The translations under genes and the position numbers were made by a program. Below are positions 32,378 to 44,571 of a stretch of DNA of 64,000 nucleotides, piece after piece; positions within the stretch are counted from its first letter, which is position 1, and every line of letters starts with the position of its first letter. This stretch comes from CAYFPS01 sp964345075 (GTDB lineage: Bacteria; CAIWAD01). The stretch spans positions 1 to 64,000 of the forward strand of contig CAYFPS010000006.1 in NCBI GenBank assembly GCA_964345075.1. The letters are read 5' to 3'. Under the pieces are notes generated by a model. That model did no database searches, was not told where the DNA came from, and was given only the letters and a program-made list of their open reading frames with translations.

Positions 32378-34576
32378 ATGAGCGCACGCATTGAACAGTT
32401 TTCCTACGACGACGCCATCGTCCGCAAATTCTTTGCGGCAACGGTGCTGTGGTCCGTCGTAGCCATGCTTGTCGGCCTCTGGGCCGCCATGCAGCTGATC
32501 TGGCCCCAGCTGAATTTCGACCAGCCCTGGTTGACCTTTGGCCGGCTGCGTCCCCTGCATACCAATGCCGCCATTTTCGCCTTTGTGGGCAACGGCATCT
32601 TCGCCGGTGTGTATTACAGCCTTCAGCGTTTGCTTAAGACCCGGCTTGCCTCGGGTGCCTTGAGCAACATCCATTTCTGGGGCTGGAATGCGATCATCGT
32701 TGCGGCCGCTCTGACGCTGCCCCTTGGCATCACCCAGTCGCGTGAGTACGCCGAGCTGGAATGGCCCATCGATATCGCCATTGCCCTGATCTGGGTTGTC
32801 TTTGCGATCAACTTCTTCTGGACCATCGCCAAGCGCCGGGAACGCCACTTATATGTTGCGATCTGGTTCTACATCGCCACGATCATTGCCGTGGCCATGC
32901 TGCACATTTTCAACAACATCTGGGTGATCGCCGGTCCGCTGAAGAGCTACTCGATCTACGCCGGTGTGCAGGATGCCTTCATGCAGTGGTGGTATGGTCA
33001 TAACGCTGTGGCCTTCTTCCTGACAACGCCCGTGCTGGGTCTGATGTATTACTACCTGCCCAAGGCGGCCGACCGTCCGGTCTTCAGCTATCGCCTGTCG
33101 ATCCTGCACTTCTGGACGCTGGTCTTCATCTATATCTGGGCCGGACCCCATCACCTGCATTACACGGCACTGCCTGAGTGGGCTTCCACCCTGGGCATGA
33201 TTTTCTCCGTGATGCTCTGGATGCCCTCCTGGGGTGGCATGATCAACGGTCTGCTCACCCTGCGCGGCGCCTGGGACAAGGTGGCGGCCGATCCGATCCT
33301 CAAGTTCTTCGTGGTGGCCGTGACCTTCTACGGCATGAGCACCTTCGAGGGCCCGCTGCTTTCCGTCAAGACCGTCAACGCGCTTTCGCACTACACGGAC
33401 TGGACCATCGGTCACGTGCACGCCGGTACACTGGGCTGGAACGGCTTCATGGCCTTCGGTATGCTCTACTGGCTGGCCCCACGCATTTTCCAGACGGGCA
33501 AGCTCTTCAGCAAGAAGCTGGCCGAAGTTCACTTCTGGATTGGTACCGTCGGTATCCTGCTCTACGTGGTTTCCATGTACAGCGCCGGCATCACCCAGGG
33601 CCTGATGTGGCGCGCCTTTGACGCCACCGGTCGTCTGGCCTATCCCGACTTCGTCGAAACCGTGCTGCACCTGGTGCCGATGTACATCGTGCGCTTCATT
33701 GGTGGTAGCCTTTATCTGGGCGGCGTGATTCTGGGCGCCTTCAACCTGCTGATGACCTGGCGCATGAAGCCGGCCAGCTACGATGAGCCCGTATACGAAG
33801 CCCCGGCTCTTAACTTCGAAAAGGAAGAAGCCGATTACAGCCAGCTGGGCGACGCTGGAACCCCCATGCCCGGTATCGGTACCGCCATCCGTCGCATGAT
33901 GAGTCTGGCCTGGCACCGCGTCTGGGAAGGCCGCAGCCTGATCTTCACGGTCTGGGTTGCCATCGCGCTGGTTACGGCCTCGCTTTTCGAGATCATTCCG
34001 ACCTTCTTGATCAAGAGCAATATTCCGACCATCGCCACGGTCAAGCCCTATACACCGCTGGAGCTCTACGGTCGCGACATTTATCTGGCCGAAGGCTGCT
34101 ACAACTGCCACAGCCAGATGGTGCGCCCCTTCCGCGCCGAGACGATTCGCTACGGCAAATACTCCAAGCCGGGCGAGTTCGTCTACGATCATCCCTTCCA
34201 GTGGGGCAGCCGCCGTATTGGTCCGGATCTGCACCGTGTGGGCGGCAAGTACAATCACCTCTGGCACGTGAAGCACATGGCCGATCCGCAGAGCAAGACT
34301 TCCAAGTCGATCATGCCTCGCTACCCGTGGCTCTACGAGAATGACATCAAGTACGGCGTGATACAGAGCCGCGTGGATGCCATGGCCATGCTGGGTGTGC
34401 CTTACGGCGAAGCCGTCAAGGAAGGTGTCGCCGAGCAACTCGCGCGCAATCAGGCTGCCCGTATCACGCAGGAAATCGTGGATCTGGGTGGCAGCGCCGA
34501 TGTGGCCGACAAGGATATCGTAGCCCTGATCGCCTACCTGCAGCGGCTGGGTACGGACATCAAGGCCGGCAATTAA
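32378..34576 (+). CDS. cbb3 oxidase CcoN-CcoO fusion
   Basis: 732 residues from the ATG at 32378 (GGGAGGT upstream). The first 480 or so are the heme-copper subunit CcoN: LRPLHTNAAIFAF, WYGHNAVAFFLTTPVLG, GPHHLHYTALPEW and HVHAGTLGWNGFMAFG supply heme and CuB histidines. After a linker (YEAPALNFEKEE) and a membrane helix comes CcoO with one heme c site CYNCH in EGCYNCHSQMVRPFRAE and a methionine-ligand region. In most bacteria these are separate proteins; the fusion is known from several FCB-type lineages. High-affinity terminal oxidase in the inner membrane. Confidence 0.96.
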   Translation: MSARIEQFSYDDAIVRKFFAATVLWSVVAMLVGLWAAMQLIWPQLNFDQPWLTFGRLRPLHTNAAIFAFVGNGIFAGVYYSLQRLLKTRLASGALSNIHFWGWNAIIVAAALTLPLGITQSREYAELEWPIDIAIALIWVVFAINFFWTIAKRRERHLYVAIWFYIATIIAVAMLHIFNNIWVIAGPLKSYSIYAGVQDAFMQWWYGHNAVAFFLTTPVLGLMYYYLPKAADRPVFSYRLSILHFWTLVFIYIWAGPHHLHYTALPEWASTLGMIFSVMLWMPSWGGMINGLLTLRGAWDKVAADPILKFFVVAVTFYGMSTFEGPLLSVKTVNALSHYTDWTIGHVHAGTLGWNGFMAFGMLYWLAPRIFQTGKLFSKKLAEVHFWIGTVGILLYVVSMYSAGITQGLMWRAFDATGRLAYPDFVETVLHLVPMYIVRFIGGSLYLGGVILGAFNLLMTWRMKPASYDEPVYEAPALNFEKEEADYSQLGDAGTPMPGIGTAIRRMMSLAWHRVWEGRSLIFTVWVAIALVTASLFEIIPTFLIKSNIPTIATVKPYTPLELYGRDIYLAEGCYNCHSQMVRPFRAETIRYGKYSKPGEFVYDHPFQWGSRRIGPDLHRVGGKYNHLWHVKHMADPQSKTSKSIMPRYPWLYENDIKYGVIQSRVDAMAMLGVPYGEAVKEGVAEQLARNQAARITQEIVDLGGSADVADKDIVALIAYLQRLGTDIKAGN

Positions 34577-34588
34577 AGGGATTCGGGC

Positions 34589-34798
34589 ATGAGCCTTTCC
34601 ACCATCATGAGCCATGCCGGTCTTTCCGGATACGCCATTGCCGGCATGGTGATTTTTCTCGCGGTGTTCGTCGGCCTCTCGATTCGCTACTGGCTGATGT
34701 ATACGCGCGGGGAGATGAAGGGCAGAAGCGCCATGCCACTGGATGATGGATCCGTTGCCGGCCCTGACCGGCATGTTGAAACGAGGGAGCAATCATGA
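34589..34798 (+). CDS. CcoQ-like small membrane subunit
   Basis: 69 residues with one membrane helix (YAIAGMVIFLAVFVGLSIRY) and a short polar tail. Position between ccoNO and ccoP and size match CcoQ/FixQ, a stabilising subunit of the cbb3 complex. Sequence conservation of CcoQ is low, so the call leans on context. Overlaps the ccoP start by four bases. Confidence 0.75.
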   Translation: MSLSTIMSHAGLSGYAIAGMVIFLAVFVGLSIRYWLMYTRGEMKGRSAMPLDDGSVAGPDRHVETREQS

Positions 34799-35346
34799 GC
34801 ACGCAGGATCGTCTGCTTAATCACAATTACGATGGCATCCAGGAGTACGACAACCCGATGCCCCGCTGGTGGGTCTGGATCTTCTGGGCCTGCATCATCT
34901 TCAGCGAAGTCTATTTCATCTATTATCACCTCGGCCCGGGCAAGGGCATTCACGACAGTTACCAGGCCGAGATGGCCCACTGGGATGCCCAGCTGGCAGA
35001 CATCGCGCCTGTCACCTTCACCGAGGATGAGTTGATGGCTATTGCCCAGGATCCTGCTCGTCAGGCCAAGGGTGGCGAGCTTTTCCAGAAGCACTGCATG
35101 GCTTGTCACACGGCAGATGGTGGCGGCCTGATCGGCCCCAACATGTGTGACGACTACTTCATCCATGGACCGAAGCTGACCGACATGCGCCGTGTCGTCA
35201 TCGAGGGTGTGCTGGCCAAGAGTATGCCCGCCTGGGACGCCGAGCTGGCCCCCGATGATCTGAACAGTGTTGTGACCTATGTCTACAACCTGCGCGGAAC
35301 GACACCGGCCAATCCCAAGGCGCCTGAAGGCGATCTGTACGAGTAG
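34795..35346 (+). CDS. Short mono-heme CcoP
   Basis: 183 residues. An N-terminal membrane helix (WWVWIFWACIIFSEVYFIYY) after the typical NYDGIQEYDNPMPRWW, then one cytochrome c domain with CMACH and a methionine ligand in KSMPAWDAEL. Classical CcoP has two heme c domains and about 300 residues; here only one is present with no trace of the other. Passes electrons to the CcoN-CcoO fusion. Ends the structural gene set and is followed by a strong terminator. Confidence 0.93.
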   Translation: MSTQDRLLNHNYDGIQEYDNPMPRWWVWIFWACIIFSEVYFIYYHLGPGKGIHDSYQAEMAHWDAQLADIAPVTFTEDELMAIAQDPARQAKGGELFQKHCMACHTADGGGLIGPNMCDDYFIHGPKLTDMRRVVIEGVLAKSMPAWDAELAPDDLNSVVTYVYNLRGTTPANPKAPEGDLYE

Positions 35347-35353
35347 ACCAACC

Positions 35354-35384
35354 GGGGGGCGTCCGCCAGCGCCCCCCACTTTTC
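35354..35384 (+). terminator. Terminator after ccoP
   Basis: GGGGGGCG (35354-35361) pairs with CGCCCCCC (35370-35377), 8-base loop, followed by ACTTTT. Eight bases past the ccoP stop. Confidence 0.85.
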
Positions 35385-35486
35385 CCCTTTCGCGAGCGTG
35401 TGACCGGGGCGGTTCCTTAAAGGCAATTGATATCTTGCCCGGACCGCGCAGCATCGGACAACCGGTATTCCGGAAAGGACGCTTAC

Positions 35487-36881
35487 GTGAGCAGCTCGCC
35501 GATTATGGAAGCCCCCGAGCGGGTGCTTTCGACCCTCAACAAGGATGGTAGTCGCAGGTGGCTTCGGCCCCGTCTGGCCAAGGGCCCGTGGCTGAACAGA
35601 CGCTTTGTCCTCGGCTGGTTCCTGATCATCAGTTTTCTGGCCATTCCGCATCTGCGGATTGGCGGCAAGGCGGTCATGCTCTTTGACCTGCCCGCCCGGG
35701 AATTCACCCTCTTTGGCACCACTTTCTACGCTACTGACACACTGCTGCTGATGCTCTTCATGGTGGGCATCCTGCTCAGCATCTTTCTGCTGACAGCACT
35801 GCTGGGGCGTGTCTGGTGCGGCTGGGCCTGTCCGCAGACCGTCTACATGGAGTTCCTCTACCGCCCGATCGAACGCCTCTTTGAAGGCGATCACATGAGC
35901 CAGCACAAGCTGGATCAGCAGGGCGGCTTGCCCTTCCGCAGGCTGCTCAAGTTTGTGGCCTTTGCCGTGGTCTCGGCGATACTGGGCAATACCTTCCTGG
36001 CTTACTGGGTCACGCCGGAAACACTTTTCAGCTGGATCAGCAGCAGCCCGGCCGATCATCCCGGCGGTTTTGCCGTGATGTTCATCGTAAGCCTCCTGAC
36101 CTTTGTGGATTTTGCCTGGTTCCGCGAGCAGACCTGCATCGTGGCCTGCCCCTATGGGCGCTTCCAGAGTGTGCTGCTGGATGCCAACAGCCTGATCGTC
36201 GGCTACGACAAGGAGAGGGGCGAGCCGCGAACAAAGATGCGCAAGGAAGCCGAGGGTGTATCACGCAGCGGCGGTGACTGTATCGATTGCAATCACTGTG
36301 TGGTTGTCTGCCCGACGGGTATCGACATTCGTGAAGGGCTGCAGATGGAGTGCATCCACTGCACTCAGTGCATCGACGCCTGTGATACAATCATGGAGCG
36401 GGTCGGTCGTCCCAGGGGCCTGATCCGCTATTCCAGTCAGGCCGGGCTTGTCTCCGGCAAGCAGAAGTTCATTCGCCCGCGCGTGCTCTTCTATCCCGCG
36501 CTGCTGATACTGGTCTTCGGCCTGCTGGGCTGGAAGCTAAGCAGCCGCGAAAGCGCCGAGGTCACCATCCTGCGCGGACTGGGAACTCCCTACACACTGC
36601 TGCCCGGCAATGATGTGAGCAATGCCGTGCGTATCCGCGTACAGGCCAGAAGCGAGGACCGCGCTTTCTGGATCATCCTGAAAGAACCGGCGGCGAGCGA
36701 ACTGATTGTGCCGATCAATCCGCTGCGTGTCCGCGCGGGAGCAACGGAAACAGCCTCGGTCTTTGTAAAGACGCCAGCCGGGAACTACCTGAGCGGACAA
36801 CTGCCCGCGACCTTTGTGGTGACGGACAGTCTGGGCTTTTACCGAGAAGTTCCATTCCAATTGCTTGGACCGAAACCATGA
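35487..36881 (+). CDS. CcoG/RdxA-type ferredoxin-like maturation protein
   Basis: 464 residues from a GTG at 35487 with AAGGAC upstream; an ATG 18 bases on is possible. Five or so membrane segments and cysteine clusters of two kinds: CGWACPQTVYMEFLYRP in the membrane part and a 2x4Fe-4S ferredoxin (CIDCNHCVVVCPTGIDI, CIHCTQCIDACDTIM). A C-terminal immunoglobulin-like domain follows. CcoG takes part in cbb3 assembly, where it reduces Cu(II). First gene of the maturation set, overlapping ccoH by four bases. GTGATACA at 36257 and 36382. Confidence 0.95.
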   Translation: MSSSPIMEAPERVLSTLNKDGSRRWLRPRLAKGPWLNRRFVLGWFLIISFLAIPHLRIGGKAVMLFDLPAREFTLFGTTFYATDTLLLMLFMVGILLSIFLLTALLGRVWCGWACPQTVYMEFLYRPIERLFEGDHMSQHKLDQQGGLPFRRLLKFVAFAVVSAILGNTFLAYWVTPETLFSWISSSPADHPGGFAVMFIVSLLTFVDFAWFREQTCIVACPYGRFQSVLLDANSLIVGYDKERGEPRTKMRKEAEGVSRSGGDCIDCNHCVVVCPTGIDIREGLQMECIHCTQCIDACDTIMERVGRPRGLIRYSSQAGLVSGKQKFIRPRVLFYPALLILVFGLLGWKLSSRESAEVTILRGLGTPYTLLPGNDVSNAVRIRVQARSEDRAFWIILKEPAASELIVPINPLRVRAGATETASVFVKTPAGNYLSGQLPATFVVTDSLGFYREVPFQLLGPKP

Positions 36882-37393
36882 GCCAACCGAAGAAGGCGGG
36901 TGCCTACTGGCCCTGGCTGGTAGGATCCCTGCTGCTGCTTATTCTGACGATCAACATTGCGGTCTTCTTTGCCGCAACCGGCGATCCCAGCCATGTGATC
37001 GTTGATGACTATTACCAGAAGGCCGTTGACTGGGATCAGACGGCCGCTCAGCTGAAGCACAACGAGGCGCTTGGCTGGCATGCACGCCTGACATTCCGGC
37101 CAGTGCCTGAAGGCTGGACGGGAGCCGGAGAAGCCGCGCCCAATACGCTTGTTCACGTGGCGCTGGTGGATTCCAGCGGACTGCTCCTGAAAGATGCAGT
37201 CATCGACCTGCACTGTTTTCACAATGCTCGCTCATCCCAGATTCGAGAAGCCCGCCTGACGGTCCTCGACGATGGACAGGCTGCAGCCTTCCGCCTGGGC
37301 CCGCCCGGACTGTGGCAGTTCCGGCTGGAGGCCACGGTGGGTGGTGAGCGCTTCACCTGGGAAGAAGAGCGGGAGCTGGGCCAGGTTAAATGA
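36878..37393 (+). CDS. CcoH/FixH-like assembly protein
   Basis: 171 residues. One membrane helix (WLVGSLLLLILTINIAVFFA), then an Asp/Tyr-rich DDYYQKAVDWDQ typical of FixH, and an extracytoplasmic beta-sandwich domain. FixH/CcoH binds the cbb3 complex during assembly. Four-base overlaps with both neighbours. Confidence 0.85.
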   Translation: MSQPKKAGAYWPWLVGSLLLLILTINIAVFFAATGDPSHVIVDDYYQKAVDWDQTAAQLKHNEALGWHARLTFRPVPEGWTGAGEAAPNTLVHVALVDSSGLLLKDAVIDLHCFHNARSSQIREARLTVLDDGQAAAFRLGPPGLWQFRLEATVGGERFTWEEERELGQVK

Positions 37394-38178
37394 TCTCGCT
37401 TTTCTGGGCCGTGCTTCTGGCAAGCCTCTCCGGCAGCCTTCACTGTGTGGGCATGTGTGGCGGCTTCGTCACCTTTTATGCCGGCAGTGATCGCAGCCAC
37501 GGCTGGTCGCGATCTGTATCACACATCGCCTACAATGGCGGCCGCCTGCTGACCTATTCCATGCTGGGAGTGGCGGCTGGCATTATGGGCCGTGTGCTGG
37601 ACCTNNNNNNNNNNGCAGCGGGGTGCCGCCATGGTCGCCGGGGCCCTGATGGTCGCCTGGGGTGTGATCATGTTGCTGCAGGTGCGTGGCGTGCAGATCG
37701 GCGCGCATGTGCCGGCCTTTGCTCAGCGCTTTGTCAGTGCCGCTCTGGGGCAGCTCGGCGAAAAGCCGCCGGTCATCAAGGCGCTGGCGCTTGGTCTGCT
37801 TTCCACCTTTCTACCCTGCGGCTGGCTCTATGCCTTTGCCATTACCGCAGCCGGTACGGGTGATCCAGTGCTGGGCGCGCTGGTCATGGCGGCCTTCTGG
37901 TTGGGAACCCTGCCCTGGATGCTCAGCCTCGGACTTGGCATTCAAGCGCTGGCCGGCCCGCTGCGCAGGCACCTTCCGGCGATTTCAGCCCTTGTCCTGA
38001 TTGTGATCGGCATGCTGACAGTCTTTGACCGTGCGGCCATTTCCGTCGAGCGCTTTCGCGAGATACAGGCTGCCGTGACGCTGGATGAAGGCGAAGCCGA
38101 GCCTGCCAAGCTCAACCCCTGGGACTTGCCCTGCTGTCAGGAAGGTGCCGCTGAAGATTCCACCGGAAGCAAAGCCAG

Positions 38179-38182
<4 letters not shown>
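37390..38182 (+). CDS. TauE/SafE-type maturation membrane protein (gap inside)
   Basis: About 260 residues, some six helices, with SLHCVGMCGGF at the start and the second half-repeat FLPCGWLYAF, the paired motifs of the sulfite-exporter-like (DsbD-related) proteins placed in cbb3 maturation operons. Ten N at 37605-37614 fall between GRVLDL and RGAAMVAGALMV and conceal probably about ten residues. The cysteines suggest copper or redox handling; the substrate is not known. A short Cys-containing tail (LPCCQEG) follows the last helix. GTGATACA (rc) at 37515. Confidence 0.88.
37605..37614. other. Assembly gap (10 N)
   Basis: Undetermined bases inside the TauE/SafE-type gene. The halves are not in the same frame with exactly ten bases, so the real length differs. 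Confidence 0.98.
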
Positions 38183-40610
<2,428 letters not shown>

Positions 40611-40626
40611 ATTGCGGGAGCTTGCC

Positions 40627-42399
40627 ATGAAGACTCTTGCCCTCCTGTTTGCTCTGACCTCCCTGCAGGCGCAGCCTGTCCTGGATGAATCGGGCTGGAA
40701 GATGGAGCACAACGGCTGCTGGCTCAAAGGCAATGCACTGTGGGAGTGCCCGGTCGGCACGCTCTGTCTTGAGCATGAGGATGGTCTGCCCGGTTCCACC
40801 TTGCGCCTGTACGGGGCCGGCGCTCAGCTTCTTGGCGAGCTTTGCACTCCCCAATCCATCAACATGCAGCTGAATGATACGGGCAGCCTGCTGGCCTGGT
40901 ACAATGGCCATGAGCTGTGCCTGCTGGATCTTGCAAGCTGGTCAGTGGAACACTTTCCCGGATCGCCACTCTTCACCTTCGATGGCCAAGCACTTGTATC
41001 ACAGATCTTTGTCGATGAGCATGTTCAGCTCTGCCGGGGAAGCGAGCGCTGGGAATTGCCGAAGCCAGTGCGCGCCTTTGGCTGGCATCACGGACAGCTG
41101 TTGCTTTCACTATCGCGGGGCATGCTCGCCTTGAAGGATCAGCAGCTATCCACGTTTGAATCACAACCGAATTTCAGCCGCCCAGCCCCGCAGCCAGCGT
41201 CATGCCGCGAACACGAGAGCATTCCCTATCCGCTGGAAAGCCTGCCCGGACCCGATCACCCGGTGGGCAATTCCTACGGAGAACATCAGTACTATGGCGG
41301 TTCTCCTTACCTGCATCCGGGCGTGGATTTTCTGGGCAATGCCAATGAAGAAGTCCGTGCCGTCAAGTCGGGTGTGGTCAAGGCCGTGCTGACTACAGGT
41401 GGCAGCCTCTACTGGCGGGTGGCCGTCGGGCCGGCTTCGGCGGACAGCAGTCAGGGCTACCTTTATGCGCACCTGAACGAGGCTTCCATCACCGTCATGC
41501 CCGGTGACAGTGTCCATGTCGGGCAGGTTCTGGGGACCCTGGTTGACTGGCCGGTGGCGGATTTTACGCACCTGCACTTCGCTCGCATTGCCGATTCGGG
41601 ACTGCAGTGGGACGGCAACTGGTGGACGCTGGATGACCCTTTGCAGGATGTAGATGGCCTGCAGGATCTGCAGCCACCGGTCTTTGAAGACTGCTTCCCC
41701 GGCGAGCTCTTTGCTTTTCGGGCAGACGACGGTCAGTACCAGAATCCACAGGAGCTTCAGGGTTCGCTCAGTCTGATTGCCCATGTTCACGATCTGGTCA
41801 ACTCATCCTGGCGGCTGGATGTATCACGGCTGGAATGGGAGCTGCTTCCCGCCACTTCCACTGAACCGGTTGCAGCGGGAGCCGCCCTGCCCAGAGATTT
41901 TGCGCTGGATGTATACGGATCCAGTGAAGTATCGAGCGCGATCCTGAACACCATCTATTCGACAGACACTGTGCTCGAAACGCTCGGTAACTACGATGTG
42001 CGCGAATACTATTCGATGTTGACATCGGACAATGGGGACGGGCTCTATCAGCCGGAAGATGCTGCGGTCAGATTGAATACGGCCCTCTATTCGGATGGCG
42101 ACTATCTGCTGCGTGTCACGGCCCACGATGCCATGGGCAATCAGAGTCAGGCGAGCATGGAAATCAGGCTTGCCAATCATCCGCGTATCACGGACCTGAG
42201 TATCAGTCAGCAGGGCAGTAACATGCTGCTCGAATGGACTCCGCTAGATGGCGCTGTGGCTTACATCATCGAGAGGCAATTGCCGGGGGAAGACTGGGTG
42301 TATCTGGCAGAAACTTCTGCAAATGTCTGGCTGGATAGCGAGATTCTTCAGTTCGAGACTCAAGCCTGCTACCGTGTGCGCTGCCAGTTTTCTCGCTGA
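40627..42399 (+). CDS. Secreted M23 (LytM-like) metallopeptidase domain protein
   Basis: 590 residues from the ATG at 40627 with GGGAG upstream. Signal peptide (KTLALLFALTSLQAQ). The central domain has the M23 zinc ligands LHPGVDFLG (H-x3-D) and THLHFAR (H-x-H), with AVKSGVVKAV and GYLYAHLNEA strands between. The N-terminal 190 residues are beta-rich and unrecognised. The C-terminus carries a fibronectin-type module (LLEWTPLDGAVAYIIER). M23 enzymes cut peptidoglycan crosslinks; here the fusion suggests a secreted or surface enzyme. GTGATACA at 40995 and 41820. Confidence 0.85.
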   Translation: MKTLALLFALTSLQAQPVLDESGWKMEHNGCWLKGNALWECPVGTLCLEHEDGLPGSTLRLYGAGAQLLGELCTPQSINMQLNDTGSLLAWYNGHELCLLDLASWSVEHFPGSPLFTFDGQALVSQIFVDEHVQLCRGSERWELPKPVRAFGWHHGQLLLSLSRGMLALKDQQLSTFESQPNFSRPAPQPASCREHESIPYPLESLPGPDHPVGNSYGEHQYYGGSPYLHPGVDFLGNANEEVRAVKSGVVKAVLTTGGSLYWRVAVGPASADSSQGYLYAHLNEASITVMPGDSVHVGQVLGTLVDWPVADFTHLHFARIADSGLQWDGNWWTLDDPLQDVDGLQDLQPPVFEDCFPGELFAFRADDGQYQNPQELQGSLSLIAHVHDLVNSSWRLDVSRLEWELLPATSTEPVAAGAALPRDFALDVYGSSEVSSAILNTIYSTDTVLETLGNYDVREYYSMLTSDNGDGLYQPEDAAVRLNTALYSDGDYLLRVTAHDAMGNQSQASMEIRLANHPRITDLSISQQGSNMLLEWTPLDGAVAYIIERQLPGEDWVYLAETSANVWLDSEILQFETQACYRVRCQFSR

Positions 42400-42423
42400 G
42401 CGGCCGCCAAAAACGGGGGAACC

Positions 42424-44112
42424 ATGAGATACACAATCAGCCTGCTTGCTCTGCCGGCACTGCTTTTTGCGCAGTGGCCCGAAAATCCGGCAGAGAATTT
42501 TGTCCTTTGTGATCACACAGGTGAGCAGACCCAGGCCAAGGTTCAGCCCACCAGTGATGGCGGCTGCTGGATCAGCTGGCAGGACAACACAAGCGGCAAT
42601 TACGACACCTGGGCACAGCGTCTGAATGCGGAGGGCGAAGCTGTCTTTGAAGGCGGCCTTTTTGTCAGTGATCATCCGCAGGACAGCTGGATCACCGATT
42701 ACGACATGCGTGTGGATCACACGGACTGTGCGGTAATCGCCATCAACGATGTCCGCCGCGGCAGCGACCGGGACATCACGGCCTACCGCATCTCGCCGGA
42801 CGGTGAATTCCTGTGGGGAGCGGATGGACTGGCCATTTCGGACAACGAAGGCTTCGAGCCCGATCCGCGCATTTGTATCACGGCAGAAAACAACATGATC
42901 TTCGGCTGGCAGGAGGACAATGTCATCCACCTGCGCAAGGTCTCCACCGAGGGTGAAGACATGTGGGATGCCGGCACGATCACCCTAGCCGCTGAGTATG
43001 CGCTATCGATTCCGCGCCTTGCCAGCGACGGTGGAGAAGGCGTGCTGCTGCAGTATCTGGAGGCGCAGGGCAGCACTTTCTGGAGCCCCAAGCATCTCAA
43101 GCTGCGCGTCTTCGATGCCTCGGGAGCCACACCCTTTGAAGAAGCCCTGACGATTCAGGATGCGGGAGGCTTTGGCCCGCAGATGAGGCCAGACCTGATT
43201 GCCGATGGCGCGGGCGGTGCCTGGTCCTTCTGGTACGACAGTCGGGACAACACCCTGCATGCCTTTGCTCAGCGCATCCTCAACGACGGCAGCATGGCCT
43301 GGACGCCGAACGGCATTCGTCTCAGCACGGTGACAGGTCAGATCGAGATGGAGCCACAGGCTTCTCTGGCCGTTGCCGATTTCGGTTTTGACGAACTGGT
43401 CCTGGCCTTTCGTGTGACCAACAGCGACCAGAATCAGGCCGGCATTCGCGCCCAGCGCCTCTTGAGCGACGGCAGCCTTGTCTGGGGCACGGAAGGGCTT
43501 GAGCTGGTTGCCCTGAGCGCTCAGGATGTCAATTCGGCCATGATTCAGACCTTTGCCGAAGGCTGTTTTGTGAGCTGGATGGATTTCCCCTCGGACTTCG
43601 TCAACAGCCGCGTGATGGTCGCGGGCCTTGCCCCCAACGGCGATGAACTCTGGCCCCGCGTGGCCGCTGCCAGTACGCTCAGCCCCAAAAGCAAGCTGAT
43701 TAGTACCCTCAGCAATCTGGGGAGCCTGATCGCCTGCTGGCGGGACGACCTGAACGACAGTTCCGGTGACATTCACCTGCAAAACGTAAACAGCGATGGC
43801 AGTTTCGGTGCGCCCGATACCGGCCTTGATCCGGCTGCTGCACTGCCCGCAGGGCTTGAGCTGCTTTCCGTTTATCCCAATCCCTTCAACCCGGTAACAC
43901 AGCTGAGCTGGCATCAGGAGCGGGCGGGACAGACTGTCCTTGAGGTCTTTGATCTGAGCGGCCGCTGCCTGCTTAAAGAAAATCGTGGCTTGCTGCCAGC
44001 GGGCGAACACCGGCTCTCGATTGATGCGGGCAGCTGGGCCAGTGGCCAGTACATTCTGCACTTAAGTCAGGGCGATTCCCGGACCAGTGGCAAAATGCTG
44101 CTGCTCAGATAG
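42424..44112 (+). CDS. Secreted repeat protein with C-terminal sorting domain
   Basis: 562 residues. Signal peptide (RYTISLLALPALLFAQ), then repeated blades of the kind GGCWISWQDNTSGNYDTWAQ, GGAWSFWYDSRDN and CFVSWMDFPSD, a beta-propeller-like body. The last 85 residues hold LLSVYPNPFNPVTQLSW, VFDLSGRCL and SGQYILHLSQG, the FlgD-Ig/type IX-like sorting domain widely seen at the C-termini of secreted proteins in FCB bacteria. Function unknown; probably cell surface or extracellular. Lies 24 bases after the M23 gene. GTGATACA (rc) at 42874. Confidence 0.85.
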   Translation: MRYTISLLALPALLFAQWPENPAENFVLCDHTGEQTQAKVQPTSDGGCWISWQDNTSGNYDTWAQRLNAEGEAVFEGGLFVSDHPQDSWITDYDMRVDHTDCAVIAINDVRRGSDRDITAYRISPDGEFLWGADGLAISDNEGFEPDPRICITAENNMIFGWQEDNVIHLRKVSTEGEDMWDAGTITLAAEYALSIPRLASDGGEGVLLQYLEAQGSTFWSPKHLKLRVFDASGATPFEEALTIQDAGGFGPQMRPDLIADGAGGAWSFWYDSRDNTLHAFAQRILNDGSMAWTPNGIRLSTVTGQIEMEPQASLAVADFGFDELVLAFRVTNSDQNQAGIRAQRLLSDGSLVWGTEGLELVALSAQDVNSAMIQTFAEGCFVSWMDFPSDFVNSRVMVAGLAPNGDELWPRVAAASTLSPKSKLISTLSNLGSLIACWRDDLNDSSGDIHLQNVNSDGSFGAPDTGLDPAAALPAGLELLSVYPNPFNPVTQLSWHQERAGQTVLEVFDLSGRCLLKENRGLLPAGEHRLSIDAGSWASGQYILHLSQGDSRTSGKMLLLR

Positions 44113-44279
44113 CTGAAGCTTCTGGTAAAAGAATTCATTTTCCTGTTGGAGATTTGGAGGCACTCACCTATGTTGGCGGGGTCTGTGCTTTTTATGCGCA
44201 GACATTTGCCGAGCTTCTTCTCGTGTCATGGATGAAGAGTCGGTTGTTCTGGACCATGACACTTGACGAGGGAGAGACG
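44113..44279 (+). other. Leader of the RRM gene with a possible 21-codon uORF
   Basis: 167 bases between the sorting-domain gene and the RRM gene. A short frame from an ATG at 44170 to a stop at 44233-44235 has GGAGG nine bases before it. Long leaders are usual for cold-induced RNA-binding proteins. Nothing firm beyond this. Confidence 0.3.
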
Positions 44280-44549
44280 ATGAATCTCTATGTAGGCAAC
44301 CTGTCCTACGGCACGACGGATGATGACCTGCGCAACCACTTCAGCCAGTGGGGGGAGGTGACCAGTGCCAAGGTTATCAAGGACCGCGAGACCGGCCGCA
44401 GCCGTGGCTTTGGTTTTGTGGAGATGGGCAGCAAGGAAGAGGGTCAGGCCGCCATCGAAGGATCCAATGGAAGTGACTTCCAGGGTCGTCCGCTGAAGGT
44501 GAACGAATCCCAGCCTCGCGAGCGCACGGGTGGTGGTTTCCGCCGCTAA
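44280..44549 (+). CDS. RRM-type RNA-binding protein
   Basis: 89 residues from the ATG at 44280 (GGGAGAG upstream). A single RNA recognition motif: RNP2 LYVGNLSY at the start and RNP1 RGFGFVEM at about 43-50, ending in a short Gly/Arg tail (RTGGGFRR). Bacterial single-RRM proteins of this type are often cold- or stress-induced and act as RNA chaperones. Monocistronic with a strong terminator. A longer open frame upstream is not supported by a ribosome site. Confidence 0.95.
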   Translation: MNLYVGNLSYGTTDDDLRNHFSQWGEVTSAKVIKDRETGRSRGFGFVEMGSKEEGQAAIEGSNGSDFQGRPLKVNESQPRERTGGGFRR

Positions 44550-44571
44550 GCCCGGCAGATTCCGAACGATC

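Noticed and set aside
32849..34792. 647-codon antisense open frame across ccoNO
   Set aside because: Shadow frame caused by G+C-rich codon use; no ribosome site and a His/Gly-rich nonsense composition. The sense protein is certain.
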